A DNA stretch of 64,000 nt from Muscardinus avellanarius (GCA_963383645.1 OY726564.1:116644915-116708914), one strand, 5' to 3'; numbered from the stretch's first letter, positions 1-10,965 are shown. The notes: generated by a model not told the origin, from the letters alone. Translations and numbers: made by a program.

Positions 1-235
1 TGAAACATCTCTGCGGGCAGGACATACACGGGTGTAATGCTCCTCCTTCAAGGAGAAGAGCTCCACTGGGGCCTCTAGTGGACACAGGGCTGTCCCAGGA
101 CGCAGGCCGGGGGCTCTCAGCCCCACTTTCCAGGAGGGGCAGCTGCAGCCCCAAGGTCAGATGGCTGGCTGGCAGTGGCGGATGAAGAGGAAGACTAGAC
201 TGAGTCTAGACTGAGAGCCTGCCTCCTTCCAACCC

Positions 236-500
236 CAGCAGCACACACATGCACGCACACACCATGCACGTAACACTTAAAGGACACACCAGACACACAC
301 ACCTGACGTTGTGCATCATACACATACCACACATGTGCTCTCATATACCAACACCACACTTAACACGCACGTATCTTCACACCTCACACACATGTACACC
401 AACATGTTCACAGATTAAACACATGCCAGACATACCACACAGCACACATACATATCCACATCTCACACACACCACACACCATACTCTACACAGCACACAT
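236..500 (+). repeat. CA-rich degenerate simple repeat in a GPA33 intron
   Basis: A run dominated by cacaca, cacac and acat words with many interruptions. It opens a spurious 96-codon His/Thr-rich frame that has no other coding support. Confidence 0.7.
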
Positions 501-644
501 GTACATCGCTGTGCCAGAAATCCAGAGGAGGGTTCTTGATTTTCCAGGCTGAGGCTTTTAATTTCTGAAGATGATAATAGGAGTAATAATGTCTCCTAAT
601 TATAAGGCATTCTCGTGTAATACATAAGGTTTATTATTTTTCCT

Positions 645-785
645 GAGCACTTATTACACTCATGCCTTGTCACGAGCTCTTATTTATTGTGAATGTCTCA
701 TTTGTGCGAGGCAGGCACTGACACTAACTATAGATGAAGGGGCAGAGGTTCCGTGAGCCAAGTGACCTGCCCAAGACACCAGGCT
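645..785 (-). repeat. MIR-like ancient SINE, antisense, in a GPA33 intron
   Basis: The stretch reads like the reverse complement of a MIR 3' half: a 'tgaaggggcagaggttccgtgagccaagtgacctgcccaag'-type block corresponds to the MIR 'cttgggcaagttacttaacctc' segment. Strongly diverged, as expected for an ancient element. Confidence 0.5.
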
Positions 786-1022
786 AACAGGCGCCCTCCC
801 GGTGCCCCACTGACGTCTGCGCCCTGAGGCACGGGGTGGGGTGGGGTGGTCTGCCCCTCCCCCCGGGCGGCCATGGAGGTGGCGGTGAAGGCCTCTCCAG
901 CCTCACAGTGCGGCCAGCCGGGCAGTGCAGTGGCCGGCCCGCAGCTCCCTGGGCGCGGCCTCCTGCGGCTGGCGATGCGCCCCCGCCGGCGGCTCCCTCC
1001 TGACCCTCCTGCGTCCCTTCAG

Positions 1023-1142
1023 TCTCAGGCGAGACCTTCACTCTGAAGAACATCTCCACTGACATGTCAGGCTACTACATCTGCACGTCCAGCAACGAGG
1101 TGGGCTCGGAGTTCTGCAACATCACGCTGGCCGTCAGACAGC
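1023..1142 (+). CDS. GPA33: GPA33 coding exon: end of second Ig domain
   Basis: The acceptor is a pyrimidine-rich run ending cttcag at 1021-1022 and the donor is gtgagt at 1143. The exon is 120 nt, enters with two bases of a split codon and leaves with one. It encodes TLKNISTDMSGYYICTSSNE and then a Cys-Asn-Ile-Thr glycosylation site. Confidence 0.9.
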
Positions 1143-2219
1143 GTGAGTACAGTGTGGGCAGGGGCGGGCCGGCCAGCATGGAGAAGGGCCGGCGCCCCAC
1201 GCCCAGGTGGCACACCCTCGCCTGGGGCCAGTCCAGTCCGGGCTCTTTGGGGTACAGCCCAGGGCTGACTCCCAGAGGCCTCCTGGGTCCTGCCTGCCCT
1301 GGGGTCACTCAGCGGCACAGGGAGCTCCCAGAGCCCTGGCCACAGTCTTGGCTCCGTGTGTTTGGCATGGGACACCAGGCGTCGCTTGGGCATGAGCAGG
1401 AGCTGGCGGGCCGACACCTGAGCGCAGGTAGCCCAGCACGTGGGGCCGCAAAGCCCTGCGGCGCCTGTCTATACCTCTCACCGAGAGCAACCCAGCCTGA
1501 CAGCTCCCATCCCCGCAAGACTACAGATGGCCTGTGACCAGAAGCCAGGGCTGCTGCTCCTGGGCCCCGGGGAGATGGGACGGCCGCTGCGGCCCTGTGC
1601 AGCCGCTGCAGCCCCCGGGTCTCTGCTCTGTCCCCACAGCCTCCATGAACATCGCCCTGTACGCGGGCATCGCGGGAGGCGTGGTAGCAGCCCTCATCCT
1701 CCTGGGCGTCCTCATCTACTGCTGCTGCTGCCGGGAGAAGGACGACAAGGCCGAGGACACGGAGGACGCGAGGCCGTGAGTGTCACAGAAGGAGGCCCCG
1801 GCCTCCCGGGCCCTCAGACACGGCCACGCTGCTGCTCGGGACAGCTGTTGTTTTGTTGCCAGAGTCGCTTGCCCAAACCAGCGGCTCTGGTCTGGGTCCT
1901 CCCGTGGCTCAGGGCGATGTGGTGGGCCTCGTGGGTGTGGTTCCCTGGCCGTGGGCAGCTCGGGGGCTGCACCTTCCTGTGGCCCCCGGCCTGGCTGGGC
2001 CTGGGGTGGCTCTTCTCCTAACCTGCCCCAGGCCCGGCCCGCAGGGCCCAATGAGGCAAACCTGCCTGTCCACCGCCCTGCAGGAGCCGTGCAGGCTACG
2101 AGCAGCCTCTGGAGCAGTGGAAGGAGCGTCCCCGGGGGAGGCCGGAGGAGGAGGAGGACTACAGGCAGGAAGACCAGCACAGCTCGGGGCGCGGGTCCGC
2201 TGGCCACCGCGACGAGTGA
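1023..2219 (+). CDS. GPA33: GPA33 (cell surface A33 antigen), last three coding exons; 5' part outside window
   Basis: The coding segments are 1023-1142, 1640-1775 and 2084-2219, each with AG before and GT after where required; phases 1-0/2-0/2 join without a break. Exon one encodes the end of an Ig domain with the YYICTSSNE motif (the Tyr-x-Cys of an Ig F strand) and an N-glycosylation site (NIT). Exon two encodes a transmembrane helix rich in Ala, Gly, Val, Ile and Leu, followed by four consecutive Cys. In the human protein this juxtamembrane Cys cluster is associated with palmitoylation. Exon three encodes a short acidic tail (EEEEDYRQED) and a TGA stop at 2217-2219. Family knowledge: GPA33 is an intestinal-epithelium glycoprotein of the CTX/JAM-like Ig superfamily at the basolateral membrane. 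The signal peptide, the V-type domain and part of the C2-type domain lie to the left of the window. Identity rests on strong resemblance to the human C terminus. Confidence 0.93.
1640..1775 (+). CDS. GPA33: GPA33 coding exon: transmembrane helix and Cys cluster
   Basis: The acceptor tccccacag ends at 1639 and the donor gtgagt begins at 1776. The exon is 136 nt. It encodes SMNIALYAGIAGGVVAALIL and the rest of the helix, then CCCC and a charged stretch (REKDDKAEDTEDARP) on the cytoplasmic side. Confidence 0.93.
2084..2219 (+). CDS. GPA33: GPA33 terminal coding exon: acidic cytoplasmic tail
   Basis: The acceptor caccgccctgcag ends at 2083. The exon completes the split Pro codon and runs 44 codons to TGA. 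The order of the acidic run, Tyr-Arg-Gln, then a Ser/Gly-rich end parallels the human tail, but the segment before it (GYEQPLEQWKERPRGRP) is more diverged. Confidence 0.9.
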
Positions 2220-2525
2220 GAGGGAGGAAGAACGCGGGCTCAGGCTCCTCCAACCCCTTGCCCTCGGCCCACTCTTCCATCCCTCAGTCTGGACATTGGT
2301 GGGGACTTCTCCCCTGTGCCTACAGGTGTCCCCCCACCTGCACCCCAGGTCAGGGTCTGCCCTCGCCCGCACCTGGCGGCAGGTGCTGCCTCTGTGGCTG
2401 GTGGGAGCTCAGGAAGCCCGGCTGCCCTCTGGTGCCCCTGCAGGCTCGAGGGCGGGAGCTCCCTGCTTCCCTGGCCACCCAGGGGCGTGCCGGCGCTCAG
2501 TACACGCTTGTTGAATGAATGAAGG

Positions 2526-2531
2526 AATAAA
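2526..2531 (+). terminator. GPA33: Candidate GPA33 polyadenylation signal AATAAA
   Basis: This AATAAA lies about 307 bases after the GPA33 stop codon. It directly follows 'cgcttgttgaatgaatgaa', which looks like the 3' tail of an old MIR/L2 repeat, so the signal may be repeat-donated. An ATTAAA near 3166 is a possible distal alternative. Confidence 0.5.
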
Positions 2532-4337
2532 CGAGTTATTCCTGGCCTTCAGCCTCGGACTCCCACCCTGGCCTCTCCCACCACACGCCATCAACATCCT
2601 GCCTGTTCCTGCGGGCCCACCTCCCATCACAAAGCTTTCTCCAACCCTACCCGACGGCCATGGTGGGACAATCCCGTGGACCTGTCCCTCACGGGCCCCG
2701 GGGCACAGACCCCAGCGTGCCTTTCTTGCTACGTCAGAGGACAAGCTTGGGGGACAGGCCTGGGCCTCACAGCTCCTGTTGTCCCTCCGGCCCTGGCAGC
2801 TCAATTTGGAATCTGCTTTCAAAGGGTGGGCCTTCCCCTCGCGGCTCCCCAGGCCCACTTGTTGGTTTACTAAGTAGAGTTGATTTCAAATGATCACACA
2901 GCAGAGCTCACCTGCAGGTGGCCCAGGCTCCATGCCTGGCGAGCCCAGCGCGTGAGCCCGCTCAGCCTCCCAGCCCATCCCTGGTCGGTTCCTATGGTGG
3001 GTACCTGTGGCTCCGCCCTGCCCAGACTTCTGGACTCTGGTCACTGGGCACCATCCTGCAGCCCCCATGGTGACCCATTCTGTGGTCTACATCTCCTCTT
3101 CTCTCCAGAGCTCGGGCCGTCCTGGATCCTCCTGCTGGCCAGCAGCTCCTCCAAATGCAGTTTACCATTAAACAGATATTGTTGTCTTTTCTGGATAATC
3201 AGAAAAGAAAGTCCATAAACCCATTTTCCACTTGTGATTTTTCAAAGTGTATTCTTGTTTTGTTAAATTCTTTGCTTTATTTGCGGTGCTTTGGTCAACA
3301 GAACTGCTGTCTTTTGTAACGTGGGTTTGTTTACTGAGCCACAGCTTGCGTCCAGCAGGTCTCCTCATGCAGCCTCTCAGGAGAGGAGAGATGTGGAGTT
3401 CAGCATCCTCCAGGTCCAGAACCAGTGTTAGGATGACCCGGAGGTTTCCAGGAAGATGGCAGGGTAGGTGCCCCCAGGAGAGGGGCAGCAAGCCTCCTCC
3501 AGTTCTGTGGCGGAGGCTGTCCTGGTCTCCCGGGCAGCTCTGTCCAGTCAGCTCCGGCTTGGACATGGGCTTTCCTGTGATGCTTCCAAGGTCCTTTCTT
3601 CCACCCTTTCCCATGGTCTCCACGGCCCCCTCCCAGCACCCCACACGTCACTGTGGTGATCCGTGGACACGTCTATCTGGTCCTGCCCGTGGATTCCTGA
3701 GCACAGGACCTGGGAGGTGTTGAGCCTTGGTCAAGGCCTGTGGAGTGGACGAGGCTTGGTGTCCCAGTCCTGCCCAAGGACATCTCCGCCTCCAGCTACT
3801 CTGCGGTGCTGTCCAGCTGCCGTGGTTCTGCAGGCAGCTGGCAGGGAGGCAGCCCCTCCCCTGGTGCGCCCTGGCTGCTCTCTGCCCTTGAAGGGCTCTG
3901 CGTCTCAGTTGCCTGAGCTCTGGGCAAAGGCAGGCGAGGGAAACGGGCCCCAGTGCCTGTTCAGTGGCAGGTATTATGTGAGCACCTACTGTGTGTCTCA
4001 CCCTGTGCTTATGACAGGGCACATAAAGGTCCCTGGGTGCCATTGCTGAGAGCGAGAATCTGGTGGAGGAGGCGGAGGCTTGACCCAGGCTTGGGGGAGT
4101 TCAGGGTGCTTCAGAGGAGGCTCCAGCTTGCTGACACAAGGCGGCTCCCAACCGGGCAGCACCAGTTCTGACGTTCCTCCTGCCCTGGCACGCGGTCTCT
4201 TCCTGGGGCGTCAAATCGCGCAATAGGATGGTAATGCTGAGGGTTCCTGAACTTGTTTCAGTCCAGAAACTCAGTGGGAATTAGTATGTGGTGGGTTCTC
4301 ATAGTTGCAATGAGCCCAGTGGGGTGGTTGGGTGGTC
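2532..4337. other. Intergenic stretch, no gene recognised
   Basis: Mostly unique-looking, moderately GC-rich sequence downstream of GPA33. It may include distal GPA33 3'UTR. Open frames are short, overlap on both strands and show no recognised domain. A weak MIR-like block ('gtgagcacctactgtgtgtctcaccctgtgctt') lies near 3976-4010. Confidence 0.4.
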
Positions 4338-4350
4338 AGGCATCCCTTTT

Positions 4351-4556
4351 TTGTGTGTGGTACCAGGGATAGAACCCAGGGCTTTCTACCTCCGGGCTAT
4401 ACTCCCAGACCTATTTTATATTTTATTTGGAAACAGGGTCTCACTAAGTTGCTGAGAGCCTCACTAAGTAGCTGAGGCTGGCTCCGAACCTGCAAGATAC
4501 TCCTGTCTCAGCCTCCCAAGTGCTGGGATTACAAGCGTGCGCCACCACGCCCAGCT
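4351..4556 (-). mobile_element. B1-dID SINE
   Basis: Reads as the reverse complement of ID tail then B1 head, ending in the 'cgcccagct' edge. It is flanked by aggcatccctttt at 4338-4350 and again from 4557. Confidence 0.85.
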
Positions 4557-5589
4557 AGGCATCCCTTTTTTTTAAATTTTTTTATTGGTGCACTGTATTC
4601 ATACATTGTAATGGGATTTAAAAAAAACTTCTGTAGACATACATGCACACATGGCCCAGTTAACCCCTACCCAATCCCCACCCCATTCTCTCCCCATCCC
4701 TCCTTCCCATGCTTGGCTTAGTGGTTGACATCTAATATCATAGCAATTTATCCAAAATTAACAATGATAATCTCACATAACAGATTCATTTGTCTGACAT
4801 CAAGCTTTTGATCACTTAGAGATAATATTTCAATATTTCTTTTTGTTTTCTTTCCTACCAGAGGATATTTTTTCTTTTTTTAAGGTGAAACTATCATACA
4901 TTTATTTATTTTTCAGAAAAAATCTATCCTAACATGAAATATGAACTCTAAATACCCAAAAAATCTCAAAAAAGAACAAAGCTAGAAGATGTACATTTTC
5001 TGATTTCAAACTTTGTGAAGCTACAATAATTGAAACAGTGTAGTACTGCTATAAAGGCAGATATATAAAGCAGTGGAGTAGAATAAAAAGCCTAGAAATA
5101 AATTCTTCCATATATGGTCAAATTATTTTTGACAAGGTTTCCAAGAACATTTGGTGAAGGAAATAATAATCTTTTCACTAAATATTGTTGAAAAATAATA
5201 ACTGCATGAAAAAGAATAAAATTAGACCCTTACCTAACACCATATACAAATATTAACTCAAAGTAGATAAAAGACCTAAATGTAAATCTTAAGACTATAA
5301 ACTTTTAGAAGAAAACCTGGGTCATAAAACTTCACAACATTGAAATTGGCAGTGATTTCTTGGATATGGATTTCAAAGGCACAGGCAACAAAAGAATAAA
5401 CAAACAAACTTTCTAAAAAATAAAAAAAATATTGTACATCCAAGGACAATGTAGGCAGAGTTAAAAGTTACTTATAGAATGGGATAAAATATTTCCAAAT
5501 GCTATATCTGAAGGTATATTAATATTCCAACTAGAAATCCTAAAAATTAGCAACAATAAAAACAAACAATACAATTTAGAAATAGGTGA

Positions 5590-6850
5590 AAGACTAAAAT
5601 AAATAATGAATCTCCAAAGATAACCAATCTTAGTTGTCTGCTGGAAGGAAAAATCTTATTTTTCTGGTTCTGGTGTGTATTACCTATTTCTTCTTTGTGG
5701 TTAATCTCTTTGAGTATTTTCTTTAGCGCTGTAGCACTGTTTTTTTTTTTTACACTTATGTTCACACTAATTTTATTTATAATAGCTACCCAAACAAACA
5801 GACCTGGAAATAGCCCACATATCCTTTTTTTAAAAATTAATTAATTTTTTTATTTTTTTATTGGTGCATTGTTATCATATATCACATTGGAATACAAGAC
5901 TTGAGAGGATATACAAGCACACATCATCCAATTAGCCCTCATCCAACCCCCATCCCATTCCCTCCCCCTCCCTCAATCCCATGCTTGCTTTATTTTATTT
6001 TATTTTATTATTATTATTTTTTTATCTAGTGCTGGTTTTGAAGACTTAAATTCCTTCAGTTTCTGTTTGTCATGGAAGCTTCTTATTTCCCCATCTAATT
6101 TGATAGAAAGTTTTGCTGGGTAGGAAATTTTTGGCTGGAAGTTGTTTTCTTTCAGAATTTGGAATATGTTACTCCAAGCCCTTCTGGCTCTCATGACTTG
6201 GTTTGGGAAGTCTGGAGTGATTCTAATTGGTTTGCCTCTGAATGTCACTTGGCCCTTTGTTTTTGTTGCCTGTAAGATTCTCTGCTTGGCTTCTACATTG
6301 GTTATTTTGACAATTATGTGGCATGGGGATCCTCTTCTCCGATCCTGTCTAAAGGGAGTTCTATAAGTTTCCTGGACCTGTGTATCGACCTCTTGCTCTA
6401 TGTTTGGAAAATTTTCTGCTATTACTTCCTTGAAGAGATTGTTGATCCCTTTAGTTTCACCTTCTTTTCCCTCCTCTCTTCTGATTATTCTTAGGTTAGC
6501 TCTCTTAAAATGGGCCCATATTTCTTCAATATCAGATTCCTGCTGTCTGATTTTTTTTCTAAGTTATAAATTATGCGTTCGTTTTTGGAGTGATCATCTT
6601 CTAGGAATGAGATTCTATTCTCCATGTGGTCTAATTGATTTATACTTTGAATTTAGGCCTTTACCTCAATGATTGCATCCTTTATTTCTTTTAGACTCTC
6701 TCTAAATTCTTTTCAAAGGTCCTGTATTATTTCTACCGTTATATTCCTGATTTGATCTTATGGAGATCTCTGAATTTCTGTGTTATCAGGTTCTGATGAT
6801 ATGGTGTTGTGGGCATTCATTGCTCTATTGTTCCTCTTTCCCATGATTTC
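5590..6850 (-). pseudogene. L1 ORF1 remnant of chimeric copy 1
   Basis: The frame at 6248-6000 encodes the C-terminal domain (TFRGKPIRITPDFPNQVMRA and following). The last residues appear separately at about 5720-5640 (KKILKEINHKEEIGNTHQNQ), separated by about 270 bases of inserted sequence. The N-terminal half is present but frameshifted compared with the intact copy. Confidence 0.75.
5742..6010 (-). mobile_element. Secondary L1 insertion inside ORF1 of copy 1
   Basis: A T-run (about 5740-5752) is followed by a + strand piece resembling the L1 ORF2 3' region (about 5753-5822). Then comes an A/T-rich run and a - strand L1 3'UTR (about 5840-5985). The block splits ORF1; degraded 'tagcgctg'/'tagtgctg' words at either side may be the duplicated target. 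The mixed orientations suggest a 5'-inverted insertion. Confidence 0.5.
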
Positions 6851-7484
6851 AGAATTTTGTGCCTTCCCTGGGTCACTACGACTTCACTTAGGGTGCTCTG
6901 TATCTTGACTCTGTGGTAATCTCAGCTGCCACTATCTCCAAGGAGATTATCAAAGCTATGCAAGTCCCTGGGAGTGCAGTACAGGGATTTCTCCTTTAGG
7001 GGCCACAATTTTACTCACGGTTATTGTGTGCGCTGATAACTCGCTGTAGCTACTGGCAATATGGCGCTGCTGCTACACCCTCGGCCGTGAGGCTGGCGTA
7101 TTTCTTTTCTGGTTTTGAGCTTCATTCTGAGTCCCTGGAAGGCGTGATGAACTTGGCCACTGGGAGTTTTAGACATTCTTTGCGCTGAAAGAACTGCTGA
7201 ATTACACCCGAATGATCCGCAACTGCTCACTTCAGCTCCTTGTTTACCTTTCCTCTCTGGAGCCTGGTGCCATGAGGGAAGATAGTGCCGGTGTGGCTCC
7301 GCTGCCGCATTGCGGGCTTGATTTCTTTTCTGGTCTCTGGTTGTTCTTCTAGTCTTTTTTTCTCTGTCCCTTGTGTTTACAATTTTTTTTCCTCTGTTGC
7401 TAGTGTTTTTTGGCTATGAAAAGCACTGATTTTGTGGCAACAGAGATGGACTTCTAGCAGGACTCATGAATGCTGCTTTTCTCG

Positions 7485-7508
7485 GTCGCCATCTTCCCAG
7501 AAGTCCCC
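7485..7508 (-). promoter_or_regulatory. L1 5' end with YY1-like AAGATGGC motif, copy 1
   Basis: The + strand reads gtcgccatcttcccagaag, i.e. gggaagatggcgac on the element's sense strand a few bases from its 5' terminus. Full-length L1s of other mammals carry a YY1 site at this position. The same block recurs at 26074-26092 and 33705-33729. Confidence 0.55.
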
Positions 7509-7635
7509 CTAGGCATCCCTTTCTAACGCATGCTTTCAAGCTGACAGGCTGAGACTTAGGGTGTTGTTGAAGAGAGATCAAGATTGGTATTGGGAACTAC
7601 AGGCATGGGCCATGACGGCCAGCACCAGATCACTT

Positions 7636-7833
7636 CTTTTGTAGTCCTGGGGATGGAACCCAGGGGCATTCCACCTCCCAGCTACACTCCCAACTGATTT
7701 TTTATTTTATTTTGAAACAAGGTCTCACTTAGTTGCAGAGGGCCTAAGTTGCTGAGGCTGGCTTCGAACCTGCAATCCTCCTATCTCAGCCTCCCAAGTG
7801 CTGGGATTACAAGCATGTGCCACCATGCCCGGC
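7636..7833 (-). mobile_element. B1-dID SINE
   Basis: Full ID plus B1 in reverse orientation, flanked by the perfect duplication accagatcactt (7624-7635 and 7834-7845). Confidence 0.88.
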
Positions 7834-7859
7834 ACCAGATCACTTAAAACATTAATCTT

Positions 7860-8245
7860 CATATGCGTTATGGTGCATTATCGTCTGGTGTTGCAGTTGC
7901 GAGCTACAGTGACACGCACGCACAGCCCTTGGCGGCCTCCCCGTGCCCACACAGGGGTTGAGCCTGGCACTGCTGCTCTCACACGTGTACGTCACGATCA
8001 ATGGAAGCGCTTCCTCCACTGCCCCTCCCCCAGCCCGCCTCCCTGGCTCCACCGGGGCTTCTCCTCCGTTACCTGGAGTCCCTCTGGAATCTCCATCACT
8101 CCCTAGCTTCCACATATTAGAGGAGACATAATGACTCTTGTGACCTGCTAATCTCACTTAACATAATGTTCTCCCAGTCCATCCATTTTTCTACAAATGA
8201 CATAATGTTGTTCTTTTTTCTTGCTGAGTAGAATTCCACTGTGAA
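7860..8245 (-). mobile_element. L1 3' region fragment, antisense
   Basis: The segment 'ctaatctcacttaacataatgttctcccagtccatcc' and the following 'gagtagaattccactgtg' match the reverse complement of the L1 end ('atggaatactactcagccat...'). The 5' part is diverged. Confidence 0.5.
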
Positions 8246-8448
8246 AGCTGAGAGGAGGGAGCTTCAGAGCTGTGGGAGACTGTGATTGTGCCATATACTC
8301 CCCCTCCTCCCTGAGGGAGGACAGACACCCCGCCCTGGGGACAGGAGACGTGATGGGGGAGGAGCAGAAGCAACCTAGTGAGGCCGTTTGTGCAGGAAGT
8401 GGCTGCAGGTTATGTGGGTAAAGAATGGGCTCACTGCATGCCAAGAAA

Positions 8449-8882
8449 GCCAGACGTGGTGGCACACGCTTGTGATCCCGGCACTTGTGAGGCTGAGACA
8501 GGAGGATCCGGGTTTGTGGCCAGCCTCAGCCACTTAGTGAGGCTCTCCACAACTTAGTGAGAGCCTGTTGTAAAATAAAGAATAAATTGGGGCTGGGTGT
8601 GGTGGCGCACGCTTGTAATCCCAGCATTTGGGAGGCTGAGATTGGAGGATCATGGTTCGCGGACAGCCTCAGCTACTTATAGTGAGGCCCTCCGCAATTT
8701 AGTGAAACCCTGTTTCAAAATAAAGAATTAAAAAGTAGGGCTGGGGATGTAGCTCGGAGGTCGAATGCCTCTGGGTTCCATCCTAGTACCGCAAAAAAAA
8801 AAAAAAAAAAAAAAAAAAAAGAATAAATTGGGCTGGGGAGGTGTAGCTTAGAGGCAGAATGCCCCTGGGTTCAATCTCCAGC
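8449..8882 (+). mobile_element. Outer B1-dID SINE split by another SINE
   Basis: The B1 part is 8449-8589 and the ID part 8821-8882. The duplication agaataaattggg occurs at the break (8579 and 8820), showing that the inner SINE inserted into the outer one. Its tail continues as (CA)n. Confidence 0.8.
8591..8820 (+). mobile_element. Inner B1-dID SINE with about 30-base poly(A)
   Basis: Complete B1 head, ID tail and a long A run (8794-8820), nested in the SINE described above. The long intact tail suggests a comparatively recent insertion. Confidence 0.85.

Positions 8883-8926
<44 letters not shown>
8883..8926 (+). repeat. (CA)n microsatellite
   Basis: About 22 CA units growing from the A-rich tail of the outer SINE. 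Confidence 0.95.
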
Positions 8927-8927
<1 letters not shown>

Positions 8928-10960
8928 CTCCTCCACCCCAGGCCCCGACTCTGCGGCTGGAGATGTGCTGTGCAGGCGCCTGTTGGAGGAGGGCGAGGAG
9001 CAGGAGCCTCGGAAGCAGGGGCCCCCCGGAGAACAGAGTGAAGATGAGCTAGAGGAAGAAACCCCCAGGAGGGAGACACCCCCGCCACTCGGGTCCACAG
9101 AGGGCAGCCCTAGGAAAGGATGTGAACGGAGCCAGGTGCAGTCGGGGTCCCAAGTCGTCCCCAGAGGAGAGATGGCGCCTCGTCCCCAGAGGAGAACTGA
9201 AGTCCAAGGGAAAGCTTGAAGGCTGGTCGTTGGGGAGGGCCTCTAGTTGGGACAAGAAGAGGAAGGGGAAGGAGCGTCTAGGGCCCGAGGCCCTGGGGCG
9301 GCGGGCCAGACGCAGACTTGGAGGTGGAGTGGACAAGAGGCAGCTGGGTGAGGCCCACGGGCCAGGCTGGTGGGGGGTCAGGCCGGGCGGAAGCCTCCGA
9401 GACCGGCACGTGGACGGAACCCCGTCTGGCCAGTGGGATGCTGCTGGTCGTGACCATGAGGAGCAGAAATTGCAGTTCCCCCAGCTCAGGCGGCTTTGGG
9501 AACCTTCTCCCTTAGTTCAGCAGCCGCCTAGCATGCCGGGAAGGCCCTCTGCAGAAAGGTGGCGGACGCCCTGCGGAGAGCAGCAGGCCCTGGACAGCCG
9601 GGAAGTGCAGCCCGGCCCAGCCTGGCTCCACCACCACCCAGCGGGAGCTTCAGGATCATCAAGAACTCTCCATGTCTGCCAGGCTGGGAGATGAAACACG
9701 GTGTCCTGCCCGCCCCACCCCCCCCCCCGCCCCCAAGAAAAAAGAAAGGAAGAAGATTGGCGGACGGAGGCAGGACAGGGCGGCGCACGCAGAGTGCCCA
9801 GCACATGCCCCCACGCTCTAACATGAATCCTCTCCACACGCGCGCCCCAGCTGCCCACCTTGTGAAGGGAGAGGAGGCCTCACTCCACCTCCTAGAAGAG
9901 CGAAGGCGCATTCACTAGAAAACTCACTTAAAACAGCCTACGTTCCAAAAAAGGAATTTCAGAGACACTCACATCCTATTTTGAGAGCCTCAAAAACAAG
10001 CGGCGACGTCTTCCCTTCCAGGGGCGGTCGATCCTCAGAGGCTGTCCTGGGGTGTCACAGGCGGCCGGAGGGGCTGCGGGCACGGTGCACCCACGCCTGC
10101 GCGGTGGGCAGCTCACAGGGTCCCTCCCTGCACTGTGCCCTTAGTTTTCTTGAAACAATCTCAAACTTAGATAAAAGTGCCTAAGTAACTACGAAGACTT
10201 TCTTTTGAACTACCGGAGAGCCAGCTGGTGACAGAACGCCCCACTCCCCATCCTCCGGCGTGTCCCGAGGACACTCCTGTGACTGCAAGGCGCCCGGGAC
10301 CAGCACTCCGCCCGGCCCTCATGCCACGCCGCCCCGTGTTGCAGTCCAGTTGGCCGGAGCTGAGCGTCTGGTTCACGATTACTCCTGGCATCTGGAGGTC
10401 GCCTGTCCGACTCCTTCAGTCTGGAGTAAGTCCTTAGTCTTGATTTTTTTTTTTTTCTGATGACTTCAAATCAGTTATTTTGTGGACTGTCTCTTGGTCT
10501 GCACTGTGTGATGCTTTCCCATGACTGAACCACACGTCTTTGGCAAGGAAGTCACAGCTGTGCAGCTGTGCCCTTCTCACTGCTCCCTATCGCAAGGCGC
10601 AGGATTCACTAGACTGCAGTTTTCTATTGCTGAAGACAGGCTCCCGATGGCTGCGTGAGGCCGCGTCTAGGAGGTCCCTCCACTCAAAGGCGTCCATTTG
10701 CCATCACAAGCCACAAGCATCGGGAGGATCTTAGAGAAAATGCAAATCTCTCCATTCTCATCAAACTTTTATCAATGCATTTGTAAACCCCCAGGATTCT
10801 TGCATTTCCCTTTTATCCACACCATGGCTATTATTTCGACACTCAAATTCTCCCAGGTTTGGCAGTGGAATCTGCTTCTTTGCTTTCTGCCTGGAGATAT
10901 GTTAGGATCATTTTGCCCTGTTCCTGTCCTGTACCAAAATCAGCTGTTCTCTTTCTCTTC
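8927..10960. other. GC-rich intergenic stretch, no gene recognised
   Basis: Between about 8930 and 10350 the sequence is GC-rich and carries several overlapping frames of up to 190 codons on both strands (for example 9122-9694 +). These have low-complexity Pro/Gly/Arg composition and no recognised domain, and I see no splice-supported gene. A C-run interrupts at 9718-9735. Confidence 0.4.
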
Positions 10961-10961
10961 C

Positions 10962-10965
<4 letters not shown>

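Larger units (their letters stand above)
4569..7509 (-). mobile_element. Chimeric half-L1-like element, copy 1 (5'UTR, broken ORF1, antisense ORF2 piece, 3'UTR)
   Basis: Read on the - strand from 7509: a run of G, a 5' end with gaagatggcgacc, a GC-rich 5'UTR (about 7500-6860), a decayed ORF1 (about 6850-5590), a sequence that on the + strand matches the L1 ORF2 C-terminal region (about 5560-4960), then an L1 3'UTR (about 4735-4590) and an A-rich tail. The duplication taggcatcccttt (4556-4568 and 7510-7522) bounds the whole block. Every internal junction except one later insertion in ORF1 is shared with the copy at 30909-33729. ORF2 in sense orientation is absent, so this is a non-autonomous derivative. 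Confidence 0.8.

Noticed and set aside
8750..8875. tRNA gene suggested by A-box/B-box-like words
   Set aside because: These words belong to the ID tails of SINEs, and no cloverleaf with acceptor stem or anticodon arm is preserved. The same applies to every ID copy in the window.
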